From positions 496,001-560,000 of the forward strand of contig NZ_QYUQ01000002.1 in the NCBI RefSeq assembly GCF_003590835.1: a stretch of DNA of 64,000 nucleotides, given 5' to 3'. Of this stretch, positions 51,842 through 60,471 are shown piece after piece. Below the pieces are notes generated by a model. That model ran no database searches. It was not told where the DNA came from and saw only the letters and a program-made list of their open reading frames with translations. The translations under genes were made by a program, and so were the position numbers. Source of the DNA: Noviherbaspirillum sedimenti. Its GTDB lineage: Bacteria; Pseudomonadota; Gammaproteobacteria; Burkholderiales; Burkholderiaceae_D. Each line of letters starts with the position of its first letter. Within the stretch, counting starts at the first letter, position 1.

Positions 51842-52807
51842 TCATTCGACGTAGCGCGCCGTCATCATGGATTTGTCACGAGCGGGATCGAGGTAGCGGC
51901 CCAGGCCGTAATCGCCCATGATCGTGGTTCGCTGCATTTCGCGCGTATCGTCGGGGGACACACCCATCGCAATGTGCAGTACGCGCCAGTTGTCCCATGC
52001 CAGCAAATCATTGGGCTTCCAATGATGGTAGTAAGCATAGCGCTCGTCAGTTGCGTAGCGGGCGATTTCATGCAGAAGCGCATCGCTTTCCTGCGGGTCC
52101 ATGCCCAGCACATAGCGCGCATGGGGTGGGCAGAAGTTCAGCACCTTTCGGCCGGTTTCAGACTGGACGAAAACCATCGGGTGCACCACTGCGGGATAGT
52201 CCGTTTTCATGCGGGCGCGAATCGATTCCTGCAGTGGCGTCGTCTTGATCGTACGGATCTGCTCCGGACGACCGAATTTGTGCAAGGCAGGGTTGATCTC
52301 CATCTGATAAACCACCTCCAGCTTTTCGATCTGCTGTTTCAACGCCTCAGGCAACCTATCGTAGGCCTGGATGCGGTCGATGAAACCAGTAAGCCCCCCC
52401 GCTTTGGGCAGCCGGATCGGCCTCAACACTGCACCACGGCAGGTCACTGGCATTTGCGCCGTGTCCCAATGCCAGTAGAGGTAACCGGCGCGCAGCTCTC
52501 CGTTGACCTCGTTGATGGGCCAGGAGTTTTTCTTGGGGTCCTGGGCATCATAGGTCAGAGAGATCAGATCCGCATTGCCCTGGACATGCAACTCCCGTAC
52601 GGGATGGGGCTCCAGCGTCCCGAACAGTCGGCTAAAGCGCAACTGCGCCTCTGGCGAACTGCCACCATTGCGAACGACCAGCACACCATGTTTGATCCAA
52701 AGAGCCATCACATCGTCACGTTCGGCGCCGGTCAATTCGCGTTCCAGATTCAAACCGATGATTTCGCAGCCAATGTGCGGTGAGAGAGGCTTTATCTCGA
52801 TATTCAT
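51842..52807 (-). CDS. TauD/TfdA-type Fe(II)/2-oxoglutarate dioxygenase 2
   Basis: 321 residues with AGGAG before the start. Iron ligands H-x-D (YWHWDTAQM) and distal His (VLHIAMG), and RTTIMGDYGLGRYLDPARDK for 2-oxoglutarate. It is clearly related to the protein at 45.9-46.9 kb but diverged. It begins the minus-strand group dioxygenase, deacylase, SDR, OYE. Confidence 0.88.
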   Translation of the reverse strand: MNIEIKPLSPHIGCEIIGLNLERELTGAERDDVMALWIKHGVLVVRNGGSSPEAQLRFSRLFGTLEPHPVRELHVQGNADLISLTYDAQDPKKNSWPINEVNGELRAGYLYWHWDTAQMPVTCRGAVLRPIRLPKAGGLTGFIDRIQAYDRLPEALKQQIEKLEVVYQMEINPALHKFGRPEQIRTIKTTPLQESIRARMKTDYPAVVHPMVFVQSETGRKVLNFCPPHARYVLGMDPQESDALLHEIARYATDERYAYYHHWKPNDLLAWDNWRVLHIAMGVSPDDTREMQRTTIMGDYGLGRYLDPARDKSMMTARYVE

Positions 52808-53078
52808 GTTTCTCCTAGGGTGATTTCGTCATTCGGGAAGACCGCAGACGAAATGAATATAGGTGGGAGCCTGCAAACAAACAAGGGTGAATGCTCCCTG
52901 CCGGACGCCCTGCGCGCTCAAACAGATAGATGGCATTGAAATCTCAGTATCCACTCTCCCTCTTCCAGTATTCTTCATGAATGATTTGCGCGTGCTGTTG
53001 CGTTTGGATGTCGAATGCGATCTGGATCCATAGGGGCCACCTTTGGTCGCCGCACGCTGCAATCGACACCCGAGTTAA

Positions 53079-53234
53079 GTGCAAGAAGTCACCGGTGAGG
53101 TGGTGGAAGTGGTGCTTGTCGACTAAGGCTATACCGGCGACGAAGCGCAGCAACAGGCGGAAAAACAAGGCATCGCGCTGATGATCAAACATGCGCAAGC
53201 GAAAAAGAGGTTTATATTGTTGCCGCGTCGCTGG
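53079..53234 (+). pseudogene. IS5-family transposase fragment
   Basis: Translation reads VQEVTGEVVEVVLVD, a stop, then GYTGDEAQQQAEKQGIALMI and KKRFILLPRRW. These match the IS5-type 'VDQGYTG ... LLPRRW' segment, with the Gln codon of VDQG changed to TAA. It is cut exactly where the right 45-bp repeat begins. Confidence 0.65.
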
Positions 53235-53235
53235 G

Positions 53236-53280
53236 CCCAGCAGCACTCTTATGCTCTCAACTTATATCCTAATGGGATAG
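53236..53280 (+). repeat. 45-bp direct repeat, right copy
   Basis: Same orientation as 45754-45798 with 8 differences. It abuts the broken IS5-type transposase, suggesting that a second element inserted into or recombined with the first. Confidence 0.55.
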
Positions 53281-53284
53281 GTTT

Positions 53285-53536
53285 TTAGTGAGCCCACGCA
53301 GCAAAGAAATCGATTACACCGTAATAGATCAGGTTCGTTTGTTCTTCTGCATGACTTGCACTGGCAGTCTCAGAGGGAGAGGGGGATGAGGCGTTCGAAA
53401 AATCTGATGCGCTCGAATTCGCCGAATGATTATTGCTGTGTGAGAAGAGCGCCCGTAAAACGATAAGAGAAATTGCAAGGGAGAGGACAGCCAGCAGAGT
53501 AATCGTAATCCAGGCGATAGTCGTAATATTCATCAT
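53285..53536 (-). CDS. Small single-span membrane protein
   Basis: 83 residues from one of two adjacent ATGs after AGGAG. An N-terminal membrane helix (about 5-30, TIAWITITLLAVLSLAISLIVL) is followed by a Ser/Asn-rich linker (SHSNNHSANSSASDFSNASSPSPSETAS). No homologue recognised. The coding end lies five bases from the 45-bp repeat, so the C-terminus may have been altered by an insertion. Confidence 0.45.
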   Translation of the reverse strand: MMNITTIAWITITLLAVLSLAISLIVLRALFSHSNNHSANSSASDFSNASSPSPSETASASHAEEQTNLIYYGVIDFFAAWAH

Positions 53537-53765
53537 GGTCTCCTAACTAACAATATTTTTTTATCGTGATTCCGGTGCATTCATGAATGGACCTATGACC
53601 GCTTCATTTGCTTCTGCGTATTCTCGCGGGCGCTGACTCCTGGTGGCGTTTGAGCATAGCCATGGCTATCGACCAGGTCAGTAAGCCTGCCAATACTCTG
53701 GATGTTGTTGTAGGACTGAAATGGGCCATGTTGTATGGCTTAAAATCTTTGCATAAAATTAACAT

Positions 53766-53786
53766 GGTTATCTTAGATAACCTAGG
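53766..53786. promoter_or_regulatory. Palindrome and cluster element
   Basis: GGTTATC-TTA-GATAACC (53766-53782) is a perfect palindrome and overlaps CTTAGATAACCTAGG, a variant of the cluster element with one extra base. No intact gene starts directly downstream; it may once have served the decayed genes. Confidence 0.45.
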
Positions 53787-53903
53787 AGTTTAAAAAGGCT
53801 ACCATGCATTTTTAAGGATGTCTAGGAAAAGCTGCCTCAATTCATGTCGGAATAATTCTTTAGGAGGCTGAATGAGAATCGCCATATTGTTTTTTAGCAA
53901 GCC

Positions 53904-54123
53904 TTAGCCGGCGATTCAGTGTTGAGGCCACGATTGCCGAGAGCGCGGGCCATCGCGCGCCCAGTCCCCGAGGCCGCGCCTGTGATTACGGCAACTTGAC
54001 CGGATTCAATCTTCGTGTCGTGCTCCAATCATTTTGGTTCAAATAAAGGCAAGGCTTATCGTCAATAAAGTGATTTTGACGTTAATGGAAGTGCAGGCCG
54101 CCATTCATATGCAAGGACTGTCT
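53904..54123 (-). pseudogene. Remnant of an SDR2-SDR3 gene junction
   Basis: Minus-strand reading gives the end of an SDR (QSLHMNGGLHFH, stop at 54084-54082), then a spacer containing ATTGGAG, then IESGQVAVITGAASGTGRAM and further residues before similarity is lost. These match the end of SDR2 (41637-42431) and the start of SDR3 (42499-43299) in the same order, including the ribosome site. The SDR3-like start codon is mutated to ACG. It is a diverged leftover of a second copy of this region. Confidence 0.7.
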
Positions 54124-54310
54124 AGCGCCCACTTTGACATAGTAAACGTAGTATTACAAAATATCTTGGTTTGTTGGACTTGTAAAAATTGAATTGTCCG
54201 GCTCATCAATCTGATTGGCAGTTATAAATTTAGCCTTGAAGGCCAATCAGCCATTGCATAAATCTGCCATCGTAAGTGCATTGACAATCCTGTGAAACTT
54301 CGGCATATTT

Positions 54311-54323
54311 AAAGATAACTAGG
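54311..54323 (+). promoter_or_regulatory. Cluster element before the second MFS gene
   Basis: AAAGATAACTAGG matches CTWAGRTAACTAYG at 11 of 14 positions when extended by the preceding T. It lies 149 bases upstream of the MFS start. Confidence 0.4.
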
Positions 54324-54471
54324 TAAGCTAAGTGATATTGACTATGCGTTTGTCGAGCAACAGCATGATAACGTCATTCCCTGGTAGAGGCGCGCTATAC
54401 GAATCCTTGATACTTCTTTTCGTTCATGTGCCAAAACAATTTCTCTTGTCCGATTAAATCTTGAGGGCTGC

Positions 54472-55920
54472 ATGCGGAATGCAATTGCTGTGAAATCCAT
54501 TTGGCCGACCATGTTCGCCTTCAGCGCGGTTGGCATGCTGGCATCAGCGGATATGGGCATGATGTTTGCAGCGATAGCAACATTTATCACTCAGTTCCAT
54601 GACCCGGAACGTGCCGGATGGCTGATCACCGCTCCCATGCTTGTCTCGGCGGCAAGCGCCGCTATTGGCGGCCGCATGGGCGATCTGTATGGCCGCAGAC
54701 GCGTCTTGCTCGTAGTGCTCACACTTGTCACGGCAGGCGCGGCAATCAGTGGCGCGCGTGACGATTATCAGTGGGTGATGCTCGGCCGGGTATTGCAGGG
54801 GGTGATTGGCGCGGCATTGCCGCTCTGTTATGGGCTCTTGACGGAAACCATGCCAAAAGCTCGCCTGTCTCATGCCGTCAGCATGATGACCGTGTCAACC
54901 TCGGTGGGCGCGGGGTTAGGCGGCCTGTTGGGCGGGCTTATCGTCGACCACCTTGCCTGGCAATGGCTTTTTCATGCTCTCGCAATTGGCGGAATCATGG
55001 CGTCTTGCCTGGTCTTGCTGCTGGTTCCGTCCGGATCCGTGCGCCGCAAAGACGAAGAGGGCGTCGATATCGTTGGCGGGTTGCTGTTCGTACCGGCGAT
55101 TGTCGGCATATTGCTGGCCCTGACCCAAGGCGCTCGCTGGGGGTGGGGTAATGCGCGCGCATTGTTGCTTCTTTGCGGATCCGTGTTGCTTCTGGCGGTA
55201 TGGATTCGGCATGAACTGCGCCATCCCAGGCCGCTGATCGATGTCAGGCAGTTCGCCAATCGAGAAATTGCAACGGCTAACATCATCGTGGCGCTGCTTT
55301 CAATGGGACCATATCAGGCACAGATCCAGATACTTTTGATGCAACAGCCTGTGTGGACCGGGGTCGGACTGGGTATATCCGCAACTCTTGCCGGCACGCT
55401 CAGAATGCCGGTCACCGTATTTGGAAGTTTCGGTGCGACGTGGAGCGGCAGACTGATAAGCACTTATGGCGTGCACCGTGCCCTGATCTGCGGCCTGTCA
55501 ATCACGACAGCCGGTTGGGGGGTGTTGATTCTGTTTCATGATTCTCTGGTGGCATTGCTGGGTTCGATGTTTGTTTCTATCTTTGGAATTTGCATGGTCT
55601 TGACTTCGGTCCAGAGCCAGCTCGTCCATGCGGCGCCGGGAAACAGAACCAGTGAAGCGACGGGGCTGACAGCAGTAGTGCGCTATGCATCGCAAGCTTT
55701 TGGCACGCAACTGCTAACGTTAGTTATGGCCAGTTCAGTCATCAGCGACCCATCCAAGGGAGCCGGCGCTTTTCCGACCGAAGTTGCGTATAAATGGGCC
55801 TTTGGAATCATCACTGTCTTCTGTTTTCTGTGTTTTCCGATTGTCCTGGCGATACCACGGCGAAAAGTGGATCCGGACTATGAGGTGTCCGGTGAAGCAG
55901 TCCTTGAGAGCAAAAATTAA
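54472..55920 (+). CDS. MFS transporter, DHA2-like
   Basis: 482 residues and about 14 membrane helices, the DHA2 (EmrB/QacA-like) layout. Motif A GRMGDLYGRRRVLL (about 66-79) is present, followed by GRVLQGVIGAALPLCYGLLTE. Likely exports toxic intermediates or substrate analogues; a role in uptake is less usual for this group. It stands alone between two AT-rich spacers, with a cluster element upstream and a long-loop hairpin after it. Confidence 0.85.
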   Translation: MRNAIAVKSIWPTMFAFSAVGMLASADMGMMFAAIATFITQFHDPERAGWLITAPMLVSAASAAIGGRMGDLYGRRRVLLVVLTLVTAGAAISGARDDYQWVMLGRVLQGVIGAALPLCYGLLTETMPKARLSHAVSMMTVSTSVGAGLGGLLGGLIVDHLAWQWLFHALAIGGIMASCLVLLLVPSGSVRRKDEEGVDIVGGLLFVPAIVGILLALTQGARWGWGNARALLLLCGSVLLLAVWIRHELRHPRPLIDVRQFANREIATANIIVALLSMGPYQAQIQILLMQQPVWTGVGLGISATLAGTLRMPVTVFGSFGATWSGRLISTYGVHRALICGLSITTAGWGVLILFHDSLVALLGSMFVSIFGICMVLTSVQSQLVHAAPGNRTSEATGLTAVVRYASQAFGTQLLTLVMASSVISDPSKGAGAFPTEVAYKWAFGIITVFCFLCFPIVLAIPRRKVDPDYEVSGEAVLESKN

Positions 55921-55935
55921 TACTGGCTGATTGCC

Positions 55936-55981
55936 CTTCACTTATATCAAATTCCGCCTGGAAATAATTAAGTGAAGTTTT
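55936..55981 (+). terminator. Hairpin after the second MFS gene
   Basis: CTTCACTTA (55936-55944) and TAAGTGAAG (55969-55977) pair exactly, followed by TTTT. The loop is long (24 bases), but position and T run fit a terminator. Confidence 0.45.
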
Positions 55982-56042
55982 GTGTATTGCTCTCCATTTC
56001 TTTTTGTTATTTTGTTCTCCATAAAAAGAATAACCTGTACAA

Positions 56043-56056
56043 CGTAGATACCTTAG
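56043..56056 (-). promoter_or_regulatory. Cluster element before DUF1302
   Basis: On the minus strand CTAAGGTATCTACG, a close match to the copy before the E1 gene (CTAAGATAACTACG). AT-rich TATATAT sequence follows. It lies 93 bases before the DUF1302 start. Confidence 0.5.
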
Positions 56057-56148
56057 TTTAATATATATTTCACGTTAATGATTTGGCGCTGTTAACGTCA
56101 TGTTAAGGATTCAATTCTTGAAACAAGACTTTCCTATAAAGGAAGAAA

Positions 56149-57828
56149 ATGAAAAATACAAGACGCAATGCAGGAGATAAAGCAGTGAAAGTGTTCAAGC
56201 AAAATTCGAGAATGGCTCGATTTGGAGGGGCACTAGGGCTTTTGGCAATTGCAAGCACGGCAAGCGCCGTTGAATTTTCAACGGGTAATCCCGATCTCAC
56301 GATTCGCTGGGATAACTCAATCCGCTACAATCTCGGCGCCAGAATCGAAGGACGCGATGCGCGTATCGCCAACAATGCCGGCTCCGATGAGGGTGACTTC
56401 AAGTTCGGTGAAGGCTCTATCACTACGAACCGTCTGGACCTTCTTTCGGAAGTCGAAGTCGATTGGAAGCAGCAGATGGGTTTCCGGGTTTCCGGCACCG
56501 CTTGGGGCGATCATGCTTACAGAGACACGCATGTCAGGCAAAACCCGGCTCTCGTCGGCGCACTTTCGAGTTACAACAACGCGGAATATTCATCCCATAC
56601 CAAACGTTATTATCGCGGTCTGTCTGGGGAGCTTCTGGATGCGTTTGCTTACTTCAATACGTATGTCGACGACAGGCCGCTCGGTGTACGATTGGGACGG
56701 CATGCACTGTATTGGGGCGCTGCGTTGTTTACCAACGGCGGCGTCTCATTTAACCAAAATCCGATTGATGCGCGCAAGGGAGTTTCCTCTCCTGGCATTG
56801 AGGCGCGCGAAGTGCAGCTTCCGTTATCCCAGCTTTCAGCATCGCTGCAGGTGACGCCGACTGTTTCAGTCGCCGGACAATACTTTTTTGATTGGGAGGC
56901 TATCCACTCTCCTGAGGGTGGTACCTTCCTTGCCGGATCCGATGCAACGCTTAAGGGGCCGGACAGGCTCGGCGGTGCAGCTGCCTTTCCCGCCAATAGC
57001 CCAGAGCTGGGGCCAGAGCACAAAAGCGGAAACTGGGGTGTGAATGCGAAAATCATGGTACCTGAAATGAACGGGACGACGTTCGGCGTTTATTATCGTA
57101 AGTTCGATGAAAAGAACACGCCTTGGGTATTGCGCAATCCGGCAGCGCCGCTGTTCTACCGTGCGGTTTACGCTCGCGACACCAAGCTTGTCGGCGTGAG
57201 CATGGACACCACAGTTGCAGGGGCGAGCATCGGTGCGGAGGTTTCCTACCGCATGGATGGCAGTCTGCTTTCGCAGGGCTTCGCCCTCGCGAATGAAGGC
57301 GCCCGTGGCGACACCTGGCATGCCCTTGTCAATGCTGTTTATGGTCTCAAGTCCAATGCCTTGTGGGATGCCGGTTCGATCAGCGCCGAACTGACCTACG
57401 ACCGCCTTGGAAAAGTCACGAAAAATGCAAATCTGTTCAACCGGGAGGGGAGTGCACTTTGTCCTCTTGGGAAGTTTGCCGGCTGTGCGACCGATGATGC
57501 CTGGGGTTTCGCAATGCGGTTCGCGCCGCAATGGGTCCAGGTCTGGCCTAGCGTGGACTTGACGGTGCCGTTCTTTGTGTCTGCGGGCCTGAAAGGCAAT
57601 TCGCCATCTACACTGGGGGTCTATCAAGGCGCCATGTCTTACTCAATCGGTGCGGAATTGGATATCCAGAGAAAATACAATGTCGCCCTCACGGTTGCAG
57701 ACTCTAAGGCGAAAATCATTCCGAACGGAGGCACCAATGTCTTGGGGCCAACCTACACCGGCAACGGAAGCGGCTGGCAGACCACTGACCGGCGTCGTGT
57801 CATGCTGACGTTCAAAACGGCATTCTAA
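56149..57828 (+). CDS. DUF1302 outer-membrane protein
   Basis: 559 residues with a signal peptide (hydrophobic GALGLLAIASTASA, cleavage near residue 40) and alternating beta-strands throughout, ending in an outer-membrane-like Phe (RRVMLTFKTAF). DUF1302 proteins are beta-barrels that occur with DUF1329, YCF48-like and RND proteins in degraders of steroids, terpenoids and other hydrophobic compounds, where they probably move substrate through the outer membrane. AAGGAAG precedes the start. It leads a four-gene operon. Confidence 0.87.
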   Translation: MKNTRRNAGDKAVKVFKQNSRMARFGGALGLLAIASTASAVEFSTGNPDLTIRWDNSIRYNLGARIEGRDARIANNAGSDEGDFKFGEGSITTNRLDLLSEVEVDWKQQMGFRVSGTAWGDHAYRDTHVRQNPALVGALSSYNNAEYSSHTKRYYRGLSGELLDAFAYFNTYVDDRPLGVRLGRHALYWGAALFTNGGVSFNQNPIDARKGVSSPGIEAREVQLPLSQLSASLQVTPTVSVAGQYFFDWEAIHSPEGGTFLAGSDATLKGPDRLGGAAAFPANSPELGPEHKSGNWGVNAKIMVPEMNGTTFGVYYRKFDEKNTPWVLRNPAAPLFYRAVYARDTKLVGVSMDTTVAGASIGAEVSYRMDGSLLSQGFALANEGARGDTWHALVNAVYGLKSNALWDAGSISAELTYDRLGKVTKNANLFNREGSALCPLGKFAGCATDDAWGFAMRFAPQWVQVWPSVDLTVPFFVSAGLKGNSPSTLGVYQGAMSYSIGAELDIQRKYNVALTVADSKAKIIPNGGTNVLGPTYTGNGSGWQTTDRRRVMLTFKTAF

Positions 57829-57853
57829 TTTTTTCATAGCAAGGAGACAAGAA

Positions 57854-59245
57854 ATGCGTAAACTAACTATTATTGCTGCATTAACCTCGCTGACCTTTAG
57901 CGCGACCGCCATGGCGGCGCCTACACCGGACCAAATCAAGCAGCTTGGCACCACGCTGACGCCTTGGGGCGCGGAGATTGCCGGCAACAAAGACGGCACC
58001 ATCCCCGCTTATACAGGCGGTATGGCCACGCCGCCGGCTGGATTTTCTCCAGAAAAAGGCAAGTGGGTCGATCCTTTTCCGGATGATAAGAAGTTGTTTT
58101 CCATCGACGCTAAAAATATTGACAAGTACGGAGACAAAGTCAATGCCGGCCTCAAGGAACTCATGAAGCGGTATCCGGATACGTTCCGGATGGATATTTA
58201 TCCGACCCGTCGCAGTTATCCGGCACAGCCAAAAGCGTATGCCGATGCGGCGCTGGCGAATGCAAAAAACTCGGAATGCAAGACGGAGTCGAATGGCACC
58301 GGTATGAGGGGATGCACCTTGTCGACGCCATTTCCCATTCCCAGTAACGGTAATGAGGCAATGTGGAACCACCTGTTGCGAGTCAGAGCATTGAGTTGGG
58401 AGATTGTGTCTTTCAACGGTGTCAGCGATAGCGCCGGGAATAAACAAACGCCATACAGCTTTATGGGGCGTGCCGAGATGCCTTATTTGGATATCAACCA
58501 AAAACCATACGATGGCGGTATCGGCAACTACTATTATCGTGGTGTTACCCGTGCCATTTCGCCAGCTCGGGATGCGGGCAATACGACCTTGATCTGGTAT
58601 CCACTTCAATACGACAAGGACGATCAACGCACCTGGTCGTACACAACCGGTCAGCGCCGTGTGCGCCTGGCGCCGGAATTTGCCTATGACACACCGGTAG
58701 CACCGCTGGCAGGGGTGATCTTCTACGACGAAGCGCAGATGTTTGCAGGTCGCATGGATATGCACAACTTCAAGTTGGTGGGGAAAAAGGAAATGTATGT
58801 TCCCTATCACGCCTATAAGGCAATTTGGGCGCCTATAGATTCGGTTCGCGGCAAGCACCATGTCAATCCCGATGCAATGCGTTATGAATTACACCGGGTG
58901 TGGGTTGTCGAGGCAACGCTCAAAGATGGCAAACGGCATGCGGTGCCAAAACGTATCTTTTATCTGGATGAAGACTCTTGGACGGTCTTGGTGATGGAAG
59001 GTTATGATCAAGCCGGCAAGTTGTCCCGAGTTCAGATGGGCCATTCCTTGCCAAATTACGCCACTGGCCTGGGCATGGTCGATTTCCAGTCATCGCTCCA
59101 GGCTTATGACTTTGCCCAAGGCTCATATTTGCTCCTGTCGAACTTGGGGCAGCCGGAATCGTACTATAAGCCGCTTGCCTCACGAAATGGGCAATTTTCG
59201 GCCCAGTTTAGCCCTGAGGCGGTCGCCGGAAGAGGCGTTCGCTGA
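57854..59245 (+). CDS. DUF1329 periplasmic lipid-binding-like protein
   Basis: 463 residues with a signal peptide (MRKLTIIAALTSLTFSATAMA). The family resembles LolA/LppX folds that hold lipophilic molecules (GAEIAGNKDGTIPAYTGG opening; VWVVEATLKDGKRH, KRIFYLDEDSW strands). It is 25 bases after DUF1302 and has AAGGAG upstream. In this module it may shuttle a hydrophobic substrate across the periplasm. Confidence 0.87.
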   Translation: MRKLTIIAALTSLTFSATAMAAPTPDQIKQLGTTLTPWGAEIAGNKDGTIPAYTGGMATPPAGFSPEKGKWVDPFPDDKKLFSIDAKNIDKYGDKVNAGLKELMKRYPDTFRMDIYPTRRSYPAQPKAYADAALANAKNSECKTESNGTGMRGCTLSTPFPIPSNGNEAMWNHLLRVRALSWEIVSFNGVSDSAGNKQTPYSFMGRAEMPYLDINQKPYDGGIGNYYYRGVTRAISPARDAGNTTLIWYPLQYDKDDQRTWSYTTGQRRVRLAPEFAYDTPVAPLAGVIFYDEAQMFAGRMDMHNFKLVGKKEMYVPYHAYKAIWAPIDSVRGKHHVNPDAMRYELHRVWVVEATLKDGKRHAVPKRIFYLDEDSWTVLVMEGYDQAGKLSRVQMGHSLPNYATGLGMVDFQSSLQAYDFAQGSYLLLSNLGQPESYYKPLASRNGQFSAQFSPEAVAGRGVR

Positions 59246-59249
59246 TCAT

Positions 59250-59283
59250 CCGTCTCTTCCATCCATGCGGGTGGAAGAGACGG
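59250..59283 (+). terminator. Strong hairpin between DUF1329 and the YCF48-like gene
   Basis: CCGTCTCTTCCA (59250-59261) and TGGAAGAGACGG (59272-59283) form a 12-bp perfect stem, extendable in the loop. No T run follows, so it could be a partial terminator or RNA-stability element that lowers expression of the following genes. Confidence 0.55.
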
Positions 59284-59334
59284 CATCTCATCACTCTTCC
59301 TCACGGGAAGATTTCGCTTGGGGATAGCGCCACT

Positions 59335-60447
59335 ATGGGCACAGCAATCACAAGGTTACTCCTGGCCACAATGTTCATCATGTGTGCCACACTCGGCGTG
59401 TCGGCGGCCGAACCGAACGACGCCAGATTCGATCCACTTCATACACCGGCGACAGTCGGCCAGCGGGCCAATGAAGCGCAGTTGACGGCCGTCGCGCGAG
59501 CCGGGAAACGATTGGTCGCCGTGGGTGCGCGCGGACAGATTATTTTATCCGACGACCGCGGCGCTACCTGGACGCAAGTTGCGGTTCCTGTCAGCGTGGA
59601 TCTTACTGCGATCAGTTTTCCGACACCTGAGCATGGTTGGGTGGTAGGACATAGCGGCGTTGTGCTGCATACCTCCGATGGCGGAAAATCATGGGCCAAG
59701 CAGCTCGATGGTCAAACCGCTGCTAAAGCGATGGTCGATTATTATCAGGCACGTCAAAAGGAAGGCAATGATGCCGTCAAGCGCGCTCTGGAAGATGCCT
59801 CGATCAGCCTGAGCAGCGGCCCGTTGCTGCCTTGGCTGAGCGTCCATTTCCGCGATCCGATGCACGGCTCTGTCATCGGCCCATTCAACACAATCATGCA
59901 AACGGCCGACGGGGGAAAAACCTGGATTCCCCTGCTCGAGAAATTGCCCAATCCCGACAGCTTGCATCTGAATGGGATCGCCGAGCTCGATGGCGCTATG
60001 TTCATTGCCTCGGAACGAGGCAAGGTATATGTCAAAGAAAAAGGTTCAGACAACTTCATCCTGCGAGATACAGGATATCCAGGTTCATTTTTTGGCGCAG
60101 TTGCCGGGGAAGGAGTTGTCCTTGCTTACGGCATGGTGGGAACGGTGTTCCGAAGCTTTGATCGCGGCGCGACCTGGGCCCGGGTTGACACCGGCATCCG
60201 CAGAGGGATCACAGGAGCCGCCGTACTCGAAGACGGCCGGGTTGTGCTGGTCAGTCAGGGCGGCGACCTTTTGATCGGCCAATTCTCCGATGAAAGTTTT
60301 TCCTTGCTAAAAACTTCTCAGCGTTTTCTGTTCACCGGGCTGACTCCAATCAACCCGGAAATGCTAGTCATAACGGGCAACCGTGGCGTAGTAGTTGAGC
60401 GCATCTTGTCTACCCAGAGACTGGCGAGATGCAGCGCGCCTTGTTAA
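59335..60447 (+). CDS. YCF48/BNR-repeat periplasmic protein
   Basis: 370 residues with a signal peptide (LLLATMFIMCATLGVSAAE) and several BNR/Asp-box units (LSDDRGATWTQV, HTSDGGKSWAKQ, QTADGGKTWIPL, RSFDRGATWARV), giving a beta-propeller like the YCF48/Hcf136 family. In DUF1302/DUF1329/RND clusters it is thought to assist the transporter. It follows the strong hairpin and precedes the RND gene by 24 bases. Confidence 0.87.
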   Translation: MGTAITRLLLATMFIMCATLGVSAAEPNDARFDPLHTPATVGQRANEAQLTAVARAGKRLVAVGARGQIILSDDRGATWTQVAVPVSVDLTAISFPTPEHGWVVGHSGVVLHTSDGGKSWAKQLDGQTAAKAMVDYYQARQKEGNDAVKRALEDASISLSSGPLLPWLSVHFRDPMHGSVIGPFNTIMQTADGGKTWIPLLEKLPNPDSLHLNGIAELDGAMFIASERGKVYVKEKGSDNFILRDTGYPGSFFGAVAGEGVVLAYGMVGTVFRSFDRGATWARVDTGIRRGITGAAVLEDGRVVLVSQGGDLLIGQFSDESFSLLKTSQRFLFTGLTPINPEMLVITGNRGVVVERILSTQRLARCSAPC

Positions 60448-60471
60448 TTGAATCGATGAAGAGAGGCTACC

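Larger units (their letters stand above)
53537..54471. other. Long spacer with gene remnants and regulatory elements
   Basis: No intact gene. It carries a palindrome with the cluster element (53766-53786), the SDR-pair remnant (53904-54123), an inverted repeat CTGATTGGC/GCCAATCAG (about 54210-54250) and a further cluster element (54311) ahead of the second MFS gene. Confidence 0.5.

Noticed and set aside
51659..52783. A 374-codon plus-strand frame
   Set aside because: Antisense to the second TauD-type dioxygenase; product has no recognisable features.
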